A stretch of DNA of 64,000 bases from Kordia aestuariivivens (GCF_014397005.1 NZ_JACGWS010000007.1:186001-250000); one strand, 5' to 3'; counted from the first letter of the stretch, positions 40,023 to 50,018 are shown. Notes: generated from the sequence alone by a model not told the origin. A program made the numbers and translations.

Positions 40023-41288
40023 TTAAAGCTCCTCAATAGTTTCCCAAATTGCCGTGTATATTTTTTGCAATTGTACGTCTGTAGTAATGTATGGCGCTAA
40101 GATATAAATCGTATTTCCAAGCGGACGCAAACAAACGCCTTTATTCATAAAAGAATTGAATAGCTTGTCGCGCAAGTTTCCGTAACGCTCCATTTCAATG
40201 TTTAGATCTAATGCATAAATTTGCCCTTGCTGACGCGTATTACCTACTTTTGGATGTTTTTTTATGTCTTCATCAAATACTTTGTGTGAAGCTTCAATTC
40301 GTTTTAAATTTGCTTGTATTTCATCTGATTGCAACAATTCAATTCCTGCAATTGCTGCACTACACGCTATTGGATTTCCAGAATAGGTATGTCCGTGAAA
40401 GAAGCCTTTTTTCATATCATCCGCATAGAAAGCATCGTATATTTTTTGACTGCAACTCGTAATTGCCATCGCAACCATTCCCGCAGATAATGCTTTGGAC
40501 AGACAGATAATATCTGGCTTTGTTTCTATATATTCCGAAGCAAAGTTTTTACCCGTTTTTCCAAAACCTGTCATTACTTCGTCCGCAATAGTGACAACAT
40601 TATGTTCGTTTGCAATTTTTAAAATTTCATTGATATGTTCTGCTTTGTGCATTTGCATGGCTGCTGCACCTTGTACCAAAGGTTCATAGATAAATGCTGC
40701 AACTTCGTGTTCGGTAATGAGTTGTGTAAATAATGCTTTTACTTCGTCTAAATTTTCAGCATTCGGCACCGGAATTCTTGATACATCAATAAAAAATTCT
40801 TCAAAAGGTCCATTGTAAACTGATAATCCTGAAACCGACATCGCGCCAAATGTATCTCCGTGAAAACCATTTTCTAGTGCAATAATTTTTGTTCTTTTTT
40901 CATCGTGATTGAAATGATATTGCAACGCCATTTTTATCGCAACATCAACCGCAGTGGAACCATTGTCCGAGAAAAATAGTTTTTCTTGATTGTCAGGTAA
41001 TATTTCAATGAGTTTTTCAGAAAGTTCTATAGCTGGCTTATGCGTGAATCCTGTGAAAACCACATGATCTAAGGTTTCCATTTGCGCACATACTTTATCG
41101 ATGATATATGCGTTGCAATGTCCGTAAACACAGGTATACCATGACGAAATTCCGTCAATGTATTCGTTGTCGTTTTCATCATATAAAACAGCTCCTTTTG
41201 CTTTTGTAATCGCAATATGATTTGGATGCGATTTGTGTTGCGTAAGCGGATGCCAAAGGTGTTTTTTATCTCTTCCTTGTAAACTCAT
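40023..41288 (-). CDS. bioA: Adenosylmethionine-8-amino-7-oxononanoate aminotransferase
   Basis: Encodes 421 residues of a class III PLP aminotransferase: KHLWHPLTQHKSHPNHI is the BioA-type N-terminus, GISSWYTCVYGHCN follows, DEVMTGFGKTGK holds the PLP-contacting Asp, and the Schiff-base Lys is in LSKALSAGMVAMA. It converts 8-amino-7-oxononanoate to 7,8-diaminononanoate. Its start overlaps bioD by four bases (ATGA), the sign of a coupled bioF-DUF2007-bioD-bioA operon. Confidence 0.96.
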   Translation of the reverse strand: MSLQGRDKKHLWHPLTQHKSHPNHIAITKAKGAVLYDENDNEYIDGISSWYTCVYGHCNAYIIDKVCAQMETLDHVVFTGFTHKPAIELSEKLIEILPDNQEKLFFSDNGSTAVDVAIKMALQYHFNHDEKRTKIIALENGFHGDTFGAMSVSGLSVYNGPFEEFFIDVSRIPVPNAENLDEVKALFTQLITEHEVAAFIYEPLVQGAAAMQMHKAEHINEILKIANEHNVVTIADEVMTGFGKTGKNFASEYIETKPDIICLSKALSAGMVAMAITSCSQKIYDAFYADDMKKGFFHGHTYSGNPIACSAAIAGIELLQSDEIQANLKRIEASHKVFDEDIKKHPKVGNTRQQGQIYALDLNIEMERYGNLRDKLFNSFMNKGVCLRPLGNTIYILAPYITTDVQLQKIYTAIWETIEEL

Positions 41289-41899
41289 GATAGCTTTTCT
41301 TTGAATAGTTCCGCGTATTCGCGAATTACATTTTGATCAAAATACGGTTCTTCATCAATTCGTCCAAGTACGGGCACATTCGTCATTTTTTTGATGATAC
41401 TTTCGGTGGTTGGATGTTCTTCTCCGCTGAATAGAATAGAAACATGAAACCCTTTTTCCTTCAATAAATTTACCGTTAATAATGTATGATTGATGCTTCC
41501 CAAGTAATGACGCGAAACTACCACAACATGATATTCAGGTTTGATGATATCTAAAATTGTATGTTCATTATTTAGCGGGACTAATATTCCGCCGGCGCCT
41601 TCTATGACAAGATGATTTTTAGTTTTTGGTGCTGTTATCTCTTTTAAATCAATTGTCAAATTATCAATTTCAGCCGCTGCATGGGGACTCATCGGCGTAT
41701 TGAGTGCGTAACTATTTTTGTGAATCTTCGTTTTTTTGTTTGAAATGTATCGCTCAATTTTATGACTATCCGAATTTTCTAAATCGCCAGCTTGTATAGG
41801 TTTCCAGTAATCAGCTTGCAAGGCTTCCACCAAGATTGCTGAGGCAACTGTTTTTCCAACTTCCGTAGAAATTCCTGTGACAAATATTTTTTTCTGCAT
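41285..41899 (-). CDS. bioD: Dethiobiotin synthetase
   Basis: Encodes 204 residues. The P-loop GISTEVGKTVASAIL at the N-terminus, KPIQAGDLENSDS and VIEGAGGILVPLN are BioD signatures. It closes the ureido ring of dethiobiotin using CO2 and ATP. It overlaps bioA by four bases and lies 8 nt after the DUF2007-type gene. Confidence 0.95.
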   Translation of the reverse strand: MQKKIFVTGISTEVGKTVASAILVEALQADYWKPIQAGDLENSDSHKIERYISNKKTKIHKNSYALNTPMSPHAAAEIDNLTIDLKEITAPKTKNHLVIEGAGGILVPLNNEHTILDIIKPEYHVVVVSRHYLGSINHTLLTVNLLKEKGFHVSILFSGEEHPTTESIIKKMTNVPVLGRIDEEPYFDQNVIREYAELFKEKLS

Positions 41900-41907
41900 T
41901 CTTCGGT

Positions 41908-42288
41908 TTACTTTTTAAAGATTTCGCCACAGTTTGAACAGATATATCGATTCGGTTCAAAGAATGGAAATAAGAGATATAGGATGCTTTTTTTAGACGG
42001 TGCAATTAAGATGCGCTCTCCTTCACATTTTGGACACGAAATTGGGTTTCCTCGTGGATCTGTTTCGTATTCACGCAATTCATTGTATAAAGCAATTGCC
42101 TGTTCTTTATCGTTGACGTGTACTTGTAATTTTACACCGCCAATTGCATGACTCACCATTGGATCAACGTCTACGGTGTATTCATCTTTTAGGAACACTT
42201 CAATTCCTTGCGACATAAATTTCCCTTTCATCACTTGTGCTTCCGCAGTATACTCAAAAGCTGCAATTGTAAAAAATTCGTTTTTCAT
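41908..42288 (-). CDS. DUF2007-type zinc-ribbon protein in the biotin operon
   Basis: Encodes 126 residues from the ATG at 42288, which starts the family-typical MKNEFFTIAAFEYTAEAQVM; the longer upstream frame overlaps bioF and is unlikely. The N-terminal half is a DUF2007-like ferredoxin-fold signal-transducing unit (KGKFMSQGIEVFLKDE). The C-terminal half has two CxxC pairs (CPKCEGE and CSNCGEIF), a zinc ribbon. Its role in this operon is unknown; the tight spacing suggests cotranscription with bioF and bioD. Confidence 0.82.
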   Translation of the reverse strand: MKNEFFTIAAFEYTAEAQVMKGKFMSQGIEVFLKDEYTVDVDPMVSHAIGGVKLQVHVNDKEQAIALYNELREYETDPRGNPISCPKCEGERILIAPSKKSILYLLFPFFEPNRYICSNCGEIFKK

Positions 42289-42299
42289 TTTGATCTGTT

Positions 42300-43436
42300 T
42301 TAAACGACGAACATCGTCACTATTTTTAGTATTTCGTTGATTTCTTCTTGTGAATTGTACGCGTGTAAACAAATTCGCAACCGTTCTTTTCCTTCTGGAA
42401 CCGTTGGTGATAGAATTGGTTTTACATCAAATCCTTTTTCTTGAAGCAGTTTCGCTGCTTTTTTTACTTCCGTATTTCCTGAAATGATAGAGCAATGAAT
42501 TGCTGATTCACTTTTTATGAATGGTGTTTTTTTAGCTTTTTGATTGAAGTACGCAATATTTTCTTTTAAACTTTGTATTGCATCTGTTTCTAAGAGTTCT
42601 CCGTATGCCATTTTGATGGTGGCAATTGCATGCGGTGATAATCCTGTGGTATAAATAAAACTGCGCGCAAAGTTAATGAGGTACGTTCTTAAGTCTTCGC
42701 TTCCTAGAATTACAGCACCATGACAACCCAATGCTTTTCCAAACGTGTAGATTCTGGCAAATACTTCATTTTCTAGGTTTAATTCTTGTAATAAACCTGC
42801 TCCTTTGTCACCAAAAACACCAATTGCGTGCGCTTCATCTACAATTAAATAGACATTCGCATCGTTGCAAAATTGTATCAATGCTGGCAAATTAGGCGAA
42901 TCTCCATCCATGGAAAATACAGATTCGGTCACAACATATATTTCTTGTGAATTGCTTCCCGACTGCTTTATTTTGTTCACTTTTTTTGCTAAATCGTCTA
43001 AATTATTATGATTGAATTTGTACGCTTTTGCATTGCTCATTCCAATTCCATCACGAATGGAAGCATGAATATATTCGTCATAAAATAGTACATCGCCACG
43101 TTGCGGAACCGAAGAGAAAAACCCGATGTTTGCGTCATATCCAGAATTGAATAGTAACGCTGCTTCGCTATTGTGAAACGCACAGATTTCAGCTTCTACT
43201 TCTTGATATAATTCGTGATTTCCCGATAATAATCGTGAACCTGTTGCACCGTTTAGTTCTAAATTTCTATCCGTAAGTAATTGATGTGTTTTGTTAAATA
43301 TTGTAGTAGATTTTGCGAAGCCCAAATAATCATTCGAAGAAAAATCAACCCTTTTTGTTGCTATGGGAAGCGTTCGCAATACATTGTTTTGTATGCGATC
43401 TTGAATTTTTGCTTGAATTTTTTTGGGTATTTTCAT
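42300..43436 (-). CDS. bioF: 8-amino-7-oxononanoate synthase (or close alpha-oxoamine synthase)
   Basis: Encodes 378 residues of a PLP-dependent alpha-oxoamine synthase: FSSNDYLGFAKS and NGATGSRLLSGNHELY near the N-terminus, VDEAHAIGVFGDKGAG, and the Schiff-base Lys in TFGKALGCHGAVI. It condenses pimeloyl thioester with alanine at the start of the biotin ring pathway. It is the first gene of the bioF-DUF2007-bioD-bioA operon, which supports BioF over related enzymes. Confidence 0.93.
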   Translation of the reverse strand: MKIPKKIQAKIQDRIQNNVLRTLPIATKRVDFSSNDYLGFAKSTTIFNKTHQLLTDRNLELNGATGSRLLSGNHELYQEVEAEICAFHNSEAALLFNSGYDANIGFFSSVPQRGDVLFYDEYIHASIRDGIGMSNAKAYKFNHNNLDDLAKKVNKIKQSGSNSQEIYVVTESVFSMDGDSPNLPALIQFCNDANVYLIVDEAHAIGVFGDKGAGLLQELNLENEVFARIYTFGKALGCHGAVILGSEDLRTYLINFARSFIYTTGLSPHAIATIKMAYGELLETDAIQSLKENIAYFNQKAKKTPFIKSESAIHCSIISGNTEVKKAAKLLQEKGFDVKPILSPTVPEGKERLRICLHAYNSQEEINEILKIVTMFVV

Positions 43437-43528
43437 AAATCAATCCATTTTGAATGGTTGCGACTTTTGCATTACAAAAATACTGATTATTCTACGGAAA
43501 GTGTGAAAGAAATTATTGAGATATGCGA

Positions 43529-44161
43529 CTATTTTATGGCAATTTTTTCACCTAAGAATTTAGGTTGTTTTCCAACGACAAGATCTATACACATTGCCAC
43601 GCGCGCAAGCATTTCTCGCACTTTTACTTTGAATCCGTTTCGTCCACCAACATTTTTTGCATTGAAACCAACTGCATTCATTCCTTTAGCATTTGCAATA
43701 GCAATGGCGCGTTCGTTGTGAAATTGCTGTGAAATGATGGTAATATTTTCTTGTTGAAATATTTCTTTGCTGCGTACTACGGAATCCAATGTGCGAAAAC
43801 CTGCATAGTCTAAAATGATTTTATTTTCAGGAATTCCAGCTGCCATTAAATCTTCTTTAAACGTTGTAGGTTCGTCATAACTTTTGCTTCCATTGTCGCC
43901 ACTGACAAGTATATATTGTATTTTTCCTGCTTTGTAAAGTTGTACTGCTGCGTTGATTCTGTATCTGTAAAATAGATTGACCCTACCATTTTGAAGATAT
44001 TTTCCAGTTCCAAGCAGTAATCCAACTTTGTTTGACGGAATTTCAGCGGTTTTGTTGAATGTTTTCCCTTTTGCATTTAGTTCTACATATCCGTTACACG
44101 CTATGATTCCTAAGATGATAATTACAAATATCCATCCAATACGTTTCAACCATTTTTTCAT
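43529..44161 (-). CDS. SanA/YdcF family (DUF218) membrane protein
   Basis: Encodes 210 residues. A basic start and one helix (IGWIFVIIILGIIACNGYV, about 7-27) are followed by a DUF218 domain: VGLLLGTGKYLQNGRVNLFY, YILVSGDNGSKSYDEPTTF and ITIISQQFHNERAIAIANA. E. coli SanA is linked to envelope barrier function (vancomycin exclusion at high temperature). The exact role here is unknown. It lies 92 nt upstream of bioF on the same strand. Confidence 0.87.
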   Translation of the reverse strand: MKKWLKRIGWIFVIIILGIIACNGYVELNAKGKTFNKTAEIPSNKVGLLLGTGKYLQNGRVNLFYRYRINAAVQLYKAGKIQYILVSGDNGSKSYDEPTTFKEDLMAAGIPENKIILDYAGFRTLDSVVRSKEIFQQENITIISQQFHNERAIAIANAKGMNAVGFNAKNVGGRNGFKVKVREMLARVAMCIDLVVGKQPKFLGEKIAIK

Positions 44162-44211
44162 GCTTGTATAGATATTATTGTTTGAAAATTATGCATTAGT
44201 TTATTGAAGAT

Positions 44212-44949
44212 TTAATTTTGATTGTGAAGTTTTAGAAATTCTAGAATTTTAGTGATCGTTTCTCGCTGTTGTGCTTCTCTTGAAATTCCTGCTTTGTTAT
44301 CGCCTAATTGATGTCCGTAGTAACCAAATTGAGAATGATTTCCACCTTTAATTTCATGATATGTTGTATGATTGGGAAGTTTTGATTTGTTAGCAATGAT
44401 TTTATCTTTTGAAGCAATTCCGTCAGATTCACCATAAATTTTCAAGATATTTAATTTTCTATCAGACAGATCAAAATCTCTTGGATGTGTTGTTCCGAGT
44501 AAAATTAAGTGATCAATTGTTTGCGGATTTTCATGCACAAATTGAGCCGCCATTTTTCCTCCTTGCGAGTGTCCGATGAGTGTATGATTTACATCATTTT
44601 CTAGCAGCTTATCTTCTTTGATTTTAGTATATCCGCTGGTTGCCATCCGAAAAGGCATTTTTACAATGATTGTTTTGTAATTGTGTGTTGCTAATCCTTC
44701 ACAAAGCGGCGCATACGCCAACGGATCAACCAATGCGCCTGGAAAGAAAAAAATAGTCCCTTTAGATGGTTTTTTTGGATCAAAGACAATGTAATCATCA
44801 GAAATATTGACTGTTAGCACATTATTACTTTCTACTATTGAATCGTCAAAACCTTGTGCACGAAATGAATTATACATCCAAATAAAGAATATAACTCCAG
44901 CGATAATCCAAAGTATTCCAACTATTTTCGTGACTTTTTTTATTCGCAT
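44212..44949 (-). CDS. Membrane-anchored alpha/beta hydrolase
   Basis: Encodes 245 residues from the ATG at 44949; a start at 44982 would add 11. An N-terminal helix (IVGILWIIAGVIFFIWMY) suggests membrane anchoring. The hydrolase part has FFFPGALVDPLAYAP, the elbow LIGHSQGGKMAA with the Ser nucleophile, an acid in IYGESDGIASKDK and His in IKGGNHSQFGYYG. The GNHSQFGYYG segment is typical of the dienelactone-hydrolase-like alpha/beta hydrolase_5 family. Substrate unknown. Confidence 0.87.
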   Translation of the reverse strand: MRIKKVTKIVGILWIIAGVIFFIWMYNSFRAQGFDDSIVESNNVLTVNISDDYIVFDPKKPSKGTIFFFPGALVDPLAYAPLCEGLATHNYKTIIVKMPFRMATSGYTKIKEDKLLENDVNHTLIGHSQGGKMAAQFVHENPQTIDHLILLGTTHPRDFDLSDRKLNILKIYGESDGIASKDKIIANKSKLPNHTTYHEIKGGNHSQFGYYGHQLGDNKAGISREAQQRETITKILEFLKLHNQN

Positions 44950-44966
44950 CTTATTATTTTTATAAT

Positions 44967-44996
44967 GTAAAAACCCTTCCAAAATGAAAGGGCTTT
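44967..44996 (-). terminator. Terminator after the gene at 45019
   Basis: On the minus strand CCCTTTC pairs with GGAAGGG (one G-T) around ATTTT, followed by TTTTTAC. Confidence 0.75.
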
Positions 44997-45018
44997 ACGG
45001 TTTTATGTTTGTTATTTT

Positions 45019-45795
45019 TTAAATCGTATTCATGTATTGAATTAACTTTTTCAAGCTTTTTTCTTTGTGTAATTTGATTCGATTGTCCTTGATGAAAGCA
45101 CTAATTAATTCTGCTTTGTCTGGAAACAGCGCTAAAAATTCTTTTTTCTTTCTTGGAATTTTAATTGCCAGTCCATCGTGTTCCATTTCCATGTAGAATT
45201 CACATTTCATATCTTTGAATTCCATAGTTATTGAAGACGCAGAGTTTCCGTACGTAGACTTATCTTTACTTACTAGTTTTTTACACTCTTTTTTGTATAA
45301 TGAAATGTTATCATCATCTTCAAGATTTATGTAATATCCTAAATCATTTTCTTTTTCACTGTCAACTTTTTCTAAAACTCTGTAGGTAACGTTGTTTGAA
45401 TGCTGATTGATTTCGTAATTCTTCTTTTTAGAAATTATCAACATTTCGTCAGATTCTCCACCTTTTACTTCCATTTCGTCAGTTAAGGCATTGTAACGCA
45501 CAAGATATACTTTGTCAACCTGTACAATTTTCGCTGTTGCAAATGATTGTTGCATGTACGGAGTTCCCATGGTATTTGGTCCATACACAACTGATTGGTT
45601 TCTTACAATCACTGAATTTAGCGAGTTATCGAAATTCATTGAAGCCATCACAGAAGCTCTTACAGCACCTGGAGGCGGCTTAGTTCCGTAACTTCCGCCG
45701 GCACATTGGGCGAATCCTTCTAGACTGATTAACAAACAAAATACCAATAGGTATTGTAGTTTTCTTGCGGTGGTTTTGATGTGTTTTGTTTTCAT
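45019..45795 (-). CDS. Secreted protein of unknown function (tandem paralogue 1)
   Basis: Encodes 258 residues with a signal peptide (LLVFCLLISLEGFAQ). The mature protein shares a pattern with the next two genes: a YLVRYNALTDEMEVK segment, an NYEINQHSNNVTYRVLEK segment, LYKKECKKLVSKDK, an EFYMEMEHDGLAIKIPRKKK segment and a C-terminal helix ending in LIQYMNTI. No family is recognised. Three successive copies on one strand, each with its own spacing and some terminators, point to local gene amplification. Confidence 0.75.
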   Translation of the reverse strand: MKTKHIKTTARKLQYLLVFCLLISLEGFAQCAGGSYGTKPPPGAVRASVMASMNFDNSLNSVIVRNQSVVYGPNTMGTPYMQQSFATAKIVQVDKVYLVRYNALTDEMEVKGGESDEMLIISKKKNYEINQHSNNVTYRVLEKVDSEKENDLGYYINLEDDDNISLYKKECKKLVSKDKSTYGNSASSITMEFKDMKCEFYMEMEHDGLAIKIPRKKKEFLALFPDKAELISAFIKDNRIKLHKEKSLKKLIQYMNTI

Positions 45796-45910
45796 AATAT
45801 CACTTTTTTTGGTTTTAATGTTTCATCAAGTTACGAAAAAATGCGAGCGAACGAAATTATTTTAATTGTTTTTGAAAAAATAAAAAGTTGATTTTGTTGA
45901 TATTACGGTA

Positions 45911-45940
45911 TAAAAAAAGCACCAAACTAGGTTTGATGCT
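45911..45940 (-). terminator. Terminator after the gene at 45969
   Basis: AGCACCAAAC pairs with GTTTGATGCT (one mismatch-type pair) and gives a T7 run on the minus strand. Confidence 0.8.
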
Positions 45941-45968
45941 TTTCAATATTTTAAAAAGTTATGTTCGT

Positions 45969-46712
45969 TTAAAGTGAATTAACATAGTTGATTAATTTTT
46001 TTAAACCGTCTTCTTCTGTGACGTTTATTTTGTTTTGCTTAATGAATTTTTTTATTAATTTTTCTTTTCCTGGAAATAGATTAGCGACTCCTCTTCTTGT
46101 TTTTGGAACTTTGATAGCGTTACCATTTTCTTTTACTTCCACATAAAATTCACTTTTTGCATCTTGAAATTCTGTGATTATCTTTGGTGCTGGTGTCATA
46201 TAAGGCACTTTTTCTAGTGCTATTACTAACTCTTTAGCATCTTTTTTATAGAGCGAAACATTACTGTTTTCCAATAAGACTGTGAAATAACTATGTTTTT
46301 CCTTTTTATCACTGTTATCGGTATCTAAAATTTTGTATTCAAGATTATCAGCAGTAAATAAAACTCTACGCTTTTGAAGATTTTTATTGACACATACAAT
46401 TTCATCATTGTATTTTACTTCCATTTCGTCTAAATACGCATTGTAGCGAGCTTTAAGCAAAACTTCTGACCCTGAAACTTTCGCATCTTTGAATTCTTGC
46501 TCGTGAAATTGTGAGCCATCAGCAATTTCAAGAATGTTTTTACCTCCGTTAGCATATCCTAACGGACCAACAGGATTGTAATTTGGAATTAGAAATGATA
46601 CTTGTGAAGGAGCATGATTGGCTGTTACATTTGCTGTTTCTTGTGAAAAAGCAGTAGTTGTAAATAACATCACAAATGCACATACGCAGCTTGTTTTTAG
46701 TAATGATCTCAT
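45969..46712 (-). CDS. Secreted protein of unknown function (tandem paralogue 2)
   Basis: Encodes 247 residues with a signal peptide (CAFVMLFTTTAFSQ). It shares with its neighbours RYNAYLDEMEVKYND, LEYKILDTDNSDKKEK, SLYKKDAKELV, EFYVEVKENGNAIKVPK and a C-terminal LFPGKEKLIKKFIKQNKINV ... LINYVNSL. Function unknown. It is separated from paralogue 1 by a terminator and from paralogue 3 by 107 nt. Confidence 0.75.
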   Translation of the reverse strand: MRSLLKTSCVCAFVMLFTTTAFSQETANVTANHAPSQVSFLIPNYNPVGPLGYANGGKNILEIADGSQFHEQEFKDAKVSGSEVLLKARYNAYLDEMEVKYNDEIVCVNKNLQKRRVLFTADNLEYKILDTDNSDKKEKHSYFTVLLENSNVSLYKKDAKELVIALEKVPYMTPAPKIITEFQDAKSEFYVEVKENGNAIKVPKTRRGVANLFPGKEKLIKKFIKQNKINVTEEDGLKKLINYVNSL

Positions 46713-46819
46713 AGTAGATGGTTTTAATAGTTAATGGTTTAATTATAATGTATTATTATCCCACAAAAACCTTACCGTTTTATCGTTTTACACGATCTTT
46801 TTTTAACTAAATCAATCCT

Positions 46820-47536
46820 TTAGAGCGAGTTAACGTAATTAATCAGATTGATTAGGTCTTTTTCTTTTGTAACTTTTATTTTGTTTTCCTTGATGAATTT
46901 TTCAACCAAATCTTCTTTTCCCGCAAATAATTTGATGACTGCTTTTTTCTTTTTTGGAATTTTGATAGCGTCTCCACTTCCTTTCAATTCTATGTAGAAT
47001 TCACTTTTTTGCTTTTTGAATTTTGCAGAACTCGCGTTTAAATTTCCACCATATGCAGCTTTTTTTACTTCCACGAATTTTTTTCTATCTTTTCTATATA
47101 ACGCCACGTTTGTTCCTTCGGTAAGCTGTACATAATACCCAAATTTATCTTTTTTACTATCAGCGTATTCTAGAATTTTATAGGTAAGATTTCCTTTATT
47201 TTGCTTGATGATGTAGTTTTTATTGTTCTTGTTCATGATTAAAGTATCATTACTTTGAATCACTTCCATATCATCTAACGCCGCATTGTAACGAACAAAA
47301 AATACTTTATTTAGCGGAGCTATATTTGCTGAGTTAAATTCCTCATCGTAATAAGGTGTTCCTTCAACATTAGCTCTTAAGATAGCCGAAAAGTTTTTTT
47401 GCATTTGTGATTCTAATGTCAAGTCACTGTGAAGCATTGATGCTTGTGCTGCTTGCCTTCCAGATTGGGAAAATCCTGCTGAACTAACCAATACGACAGC
47501 GCAAGTCGCAATTAGTTGTTTAATAGATAGTTTCAT
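46820..47536 (-). CDS. Secreted protein of unknown function (tandem paralogue 3)
   Basis: Encodes 238 residues with a signal peptide (CAVVLVSSAGFSQ). Shared blocks are FVRYNAALDDMEVIQSNDTL, LTYKILEYADSKKDKFGYYV, ALYRKDRKKFVEVK, EFYIELKGSGDAIKIPKKKK and the C-terminal LFAGKEDLVEKFIKENKIKV ... LINYVNSL. It is the most upstream member of the array. A 349-nt gap with no gene precedes it on its 5' side. Confidence 0.75.
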   Translation of the reverse strand: MKLSIKQLIATCAVVLVSSAGFSQSGRQAAQASMLHSDLTLESQMQKNFSAILRANVEGTPYYDEEFNSANIAPLNKVFFVRYNAALDDMEVIQSNDTLIMNKNNKNYIIKQNKGNLTYKILEYADSKKDKFGYYVQLTEGTNVALYRKDRKKFVEVKKAAYGGNLNASSAKFKKQKSEFYIELKGSGDAIKIPKKKKAVIKLFAGKEDLVEKFIKENKIKVTKEKDLINLINYVNSL

Positions 47537-47650
47537 AACTTTTAAGTTTTGTGTGAATTTACGAATTGAACATCGTTTGTTCCAAATAATTTGTTATTTT
47601 TTAACTAAACATCAAATACCAGTCCAATTTAGTATTATACCATTTTCACC

Positions 47651-47780
47651 TTAAAATTACTCACAAAAACTTGGGATTTTTCCTTTATTCTTCAAGATAA
47701 AATTTAATCGTAGCTACTGCTATTCTTGTATATTCTTTCTTATCTTAAAAAATAACTGCCTTTTTATTGAGTAATTTTAA
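47651..47780. repeat. 13-bp inverted repeat with 104-nt spacer
   Basis: TTAAAATTACTCA and its exact reverse complement TGAGTAATTTTAA flank 104 nt of A/T-rich sequence. It could be a degenerate miniature element or chance in A/T-rich DNA. Confidence 0.4.
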
Positions 47781-47822
47781 AGCAAAACTGGTATTACGAG
47801 AGAATTCTCCTGTTAGGGCATA

Positions 47823-47858
47823 AAAAAAAGCATCAAACTGATTAAGGTTTGATGCTTT
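47823..47858 (-). terminator. Terminator of atpD-atpC
   Basis: AAGCATCAAAC pairs with GTTTGATGCTT around an 8-nt loop, with a long T-run on the minus strand. Confidence 0.92.
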
Positions 47859-47885
47859 TATATATTTAGTTTTTGCGATTTATAG

Positions 47886-48179
47886 TTAATCTGCAAGCAC
47901 TATTACTTTGTTATCTTTCATTTCAATAGTTCCAGAATTGATTTGTAACGTTAATACTTTATCGTCATCATTGTGAGGAACTATCTCCGCATGCAATTCA
48001 TCAAATACTAAGTGTGATTGCGTATGTGTATGAATTTTTACCAAACCTTCTTTTAATAAAGATACGATAGGTGCGTGATTGTTTAACAGTTGAAACTCAC
48101 CATTGATTCCTGGTACAGTTACAGAATCTACTTCTGAACTAAACAATGTCGCTTCTGGTGATACAATTTCTAAATACAT
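47886..48179 (-). CDS. atpC: ATP synthase F1 epsilon subunit
   Basis: Encodes 97 residues: MYLEIVSPEATLFSSEVDSV, then VPGINGEFQLLNNHAPIVSL, the standard epsilon beta-sandwich. The C-terminal helical hairpin found in E. coli epsilon is missing (the protein ends DNKVIVLAD), as is usual in Bacteroidota. It follows atpD with an 80-nt spacer holding short repeats. Confidence 0.95.
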   Translation of the reverse strand: MYLEIVSPEATLFSSEVDSVTVPGINGEFQLLNNHAPIVSLLKEGLVKIHTHTQSHLVFDELHAEIVPHNDDDKVLTLQINSGTIEMKDNKVIVLAD

Positions 48180-48186
48180 ATCTCTC

Positions 48187-48254
48187 TTTTAGTTATGAAT
48201 TATGAGTTGTGAGTTATGAGTTTCAATTTTGAACTCTAAACTCTGAACTCTAAA
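48187..48254. repeat. Short direct repeats in the atpD-atpC spacer
   Basis: Repeated units GAGTTATGAG/GAATTATGAG and GAACTCTAAACTCTGAACTC fill the 80-nt spacer. Simple-sequence spacers of this kind occur between genes in other flavobacteria (recalled). Confidence 0.5.
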
Positions 48255-48259
48255 CTTGA

Positions 48260-49771
<1,512 letters not shown>

Positions 49772-49853
49772 TTAAGTGTTTAATGTTTAGGTTATTAAAT
49801 ACTGAAAAACGGTTTTCTTTTTTTATGCTAAAACTTCACCATTTTTCGCGGTG

Positions 49854-49861
49854 CAAAGATA
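49854..49861 (-). promoter_or_regulatory. -7 promoter element of atpD
   Basis: TATCTTTG on the minus strand fits the Bacteroidota -7 consensus TAnnTTTG, 85 nt before the atpD ATG. No TTG is seen at the expected -33 position. Confidence 0.45.
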
Positions 49862-49964
49862 TATTTTATTAATTAAAATAAGTAGTCTTTTGTTATGATT
49901 TTTAAGAATTATATGAAAACCTCAGCATCAATAGCTATTCGCCTGTACGATGAAATCTTTGAAC

Positions 49965-49999
49965 ATAAAAAAAGCGTGCAAATTTGCACGCTTTTTTTG
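49965..49999 (-). terminator. Terminator after the TonB-dependent receptor gene
   Basis: AAAAAGCGTGCAAA is followed by its complement TTTGCACGCTTTTT, with a T-run on the minus strand, 20 nt past the receptor stop. Confidence 0.92.
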
Positions 50000-50018
50000 G
50001 TTTAATATGTTTTTGTTT

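Larger units (their letters stand above)
47537..47885. other. Intergenic region between the paralogue array and atpC
   Basis: 349 bases without a gene. It should contain the promoter of the gene at 46820 and holds the atpC terminator at 47823-47858. An inverted pair TTAAAATTACTCA (47651-47663) and TGAGTAATTTTAA (47768-47780) encloses about 100 nt; ATACCAG/CTGGTAT lie outside them. I see no reading frame worth calling. Confidence 0.5.

Noticed and set aside
42289-42372. Longer N-terminus for the DUF2007-type protein
   Set aside because: The extension overlaps the bioF coding end and is not like the family start; the ATG at 42288 fits better.
48187-48254. CRISPR-like or regulatory repeat in the atpD-atpC spacer
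   Set aside because: Units are 8-12 nt with no spacers; a simple-sequence tract.
49913-50005. Short reading frame MKTSASIAIRLYDEIF... of 30 residues upstream of atpD
   Set aside because: It runs through the terminator palindrome of the TonB receptor gene and has no leader or family features; probably chance.
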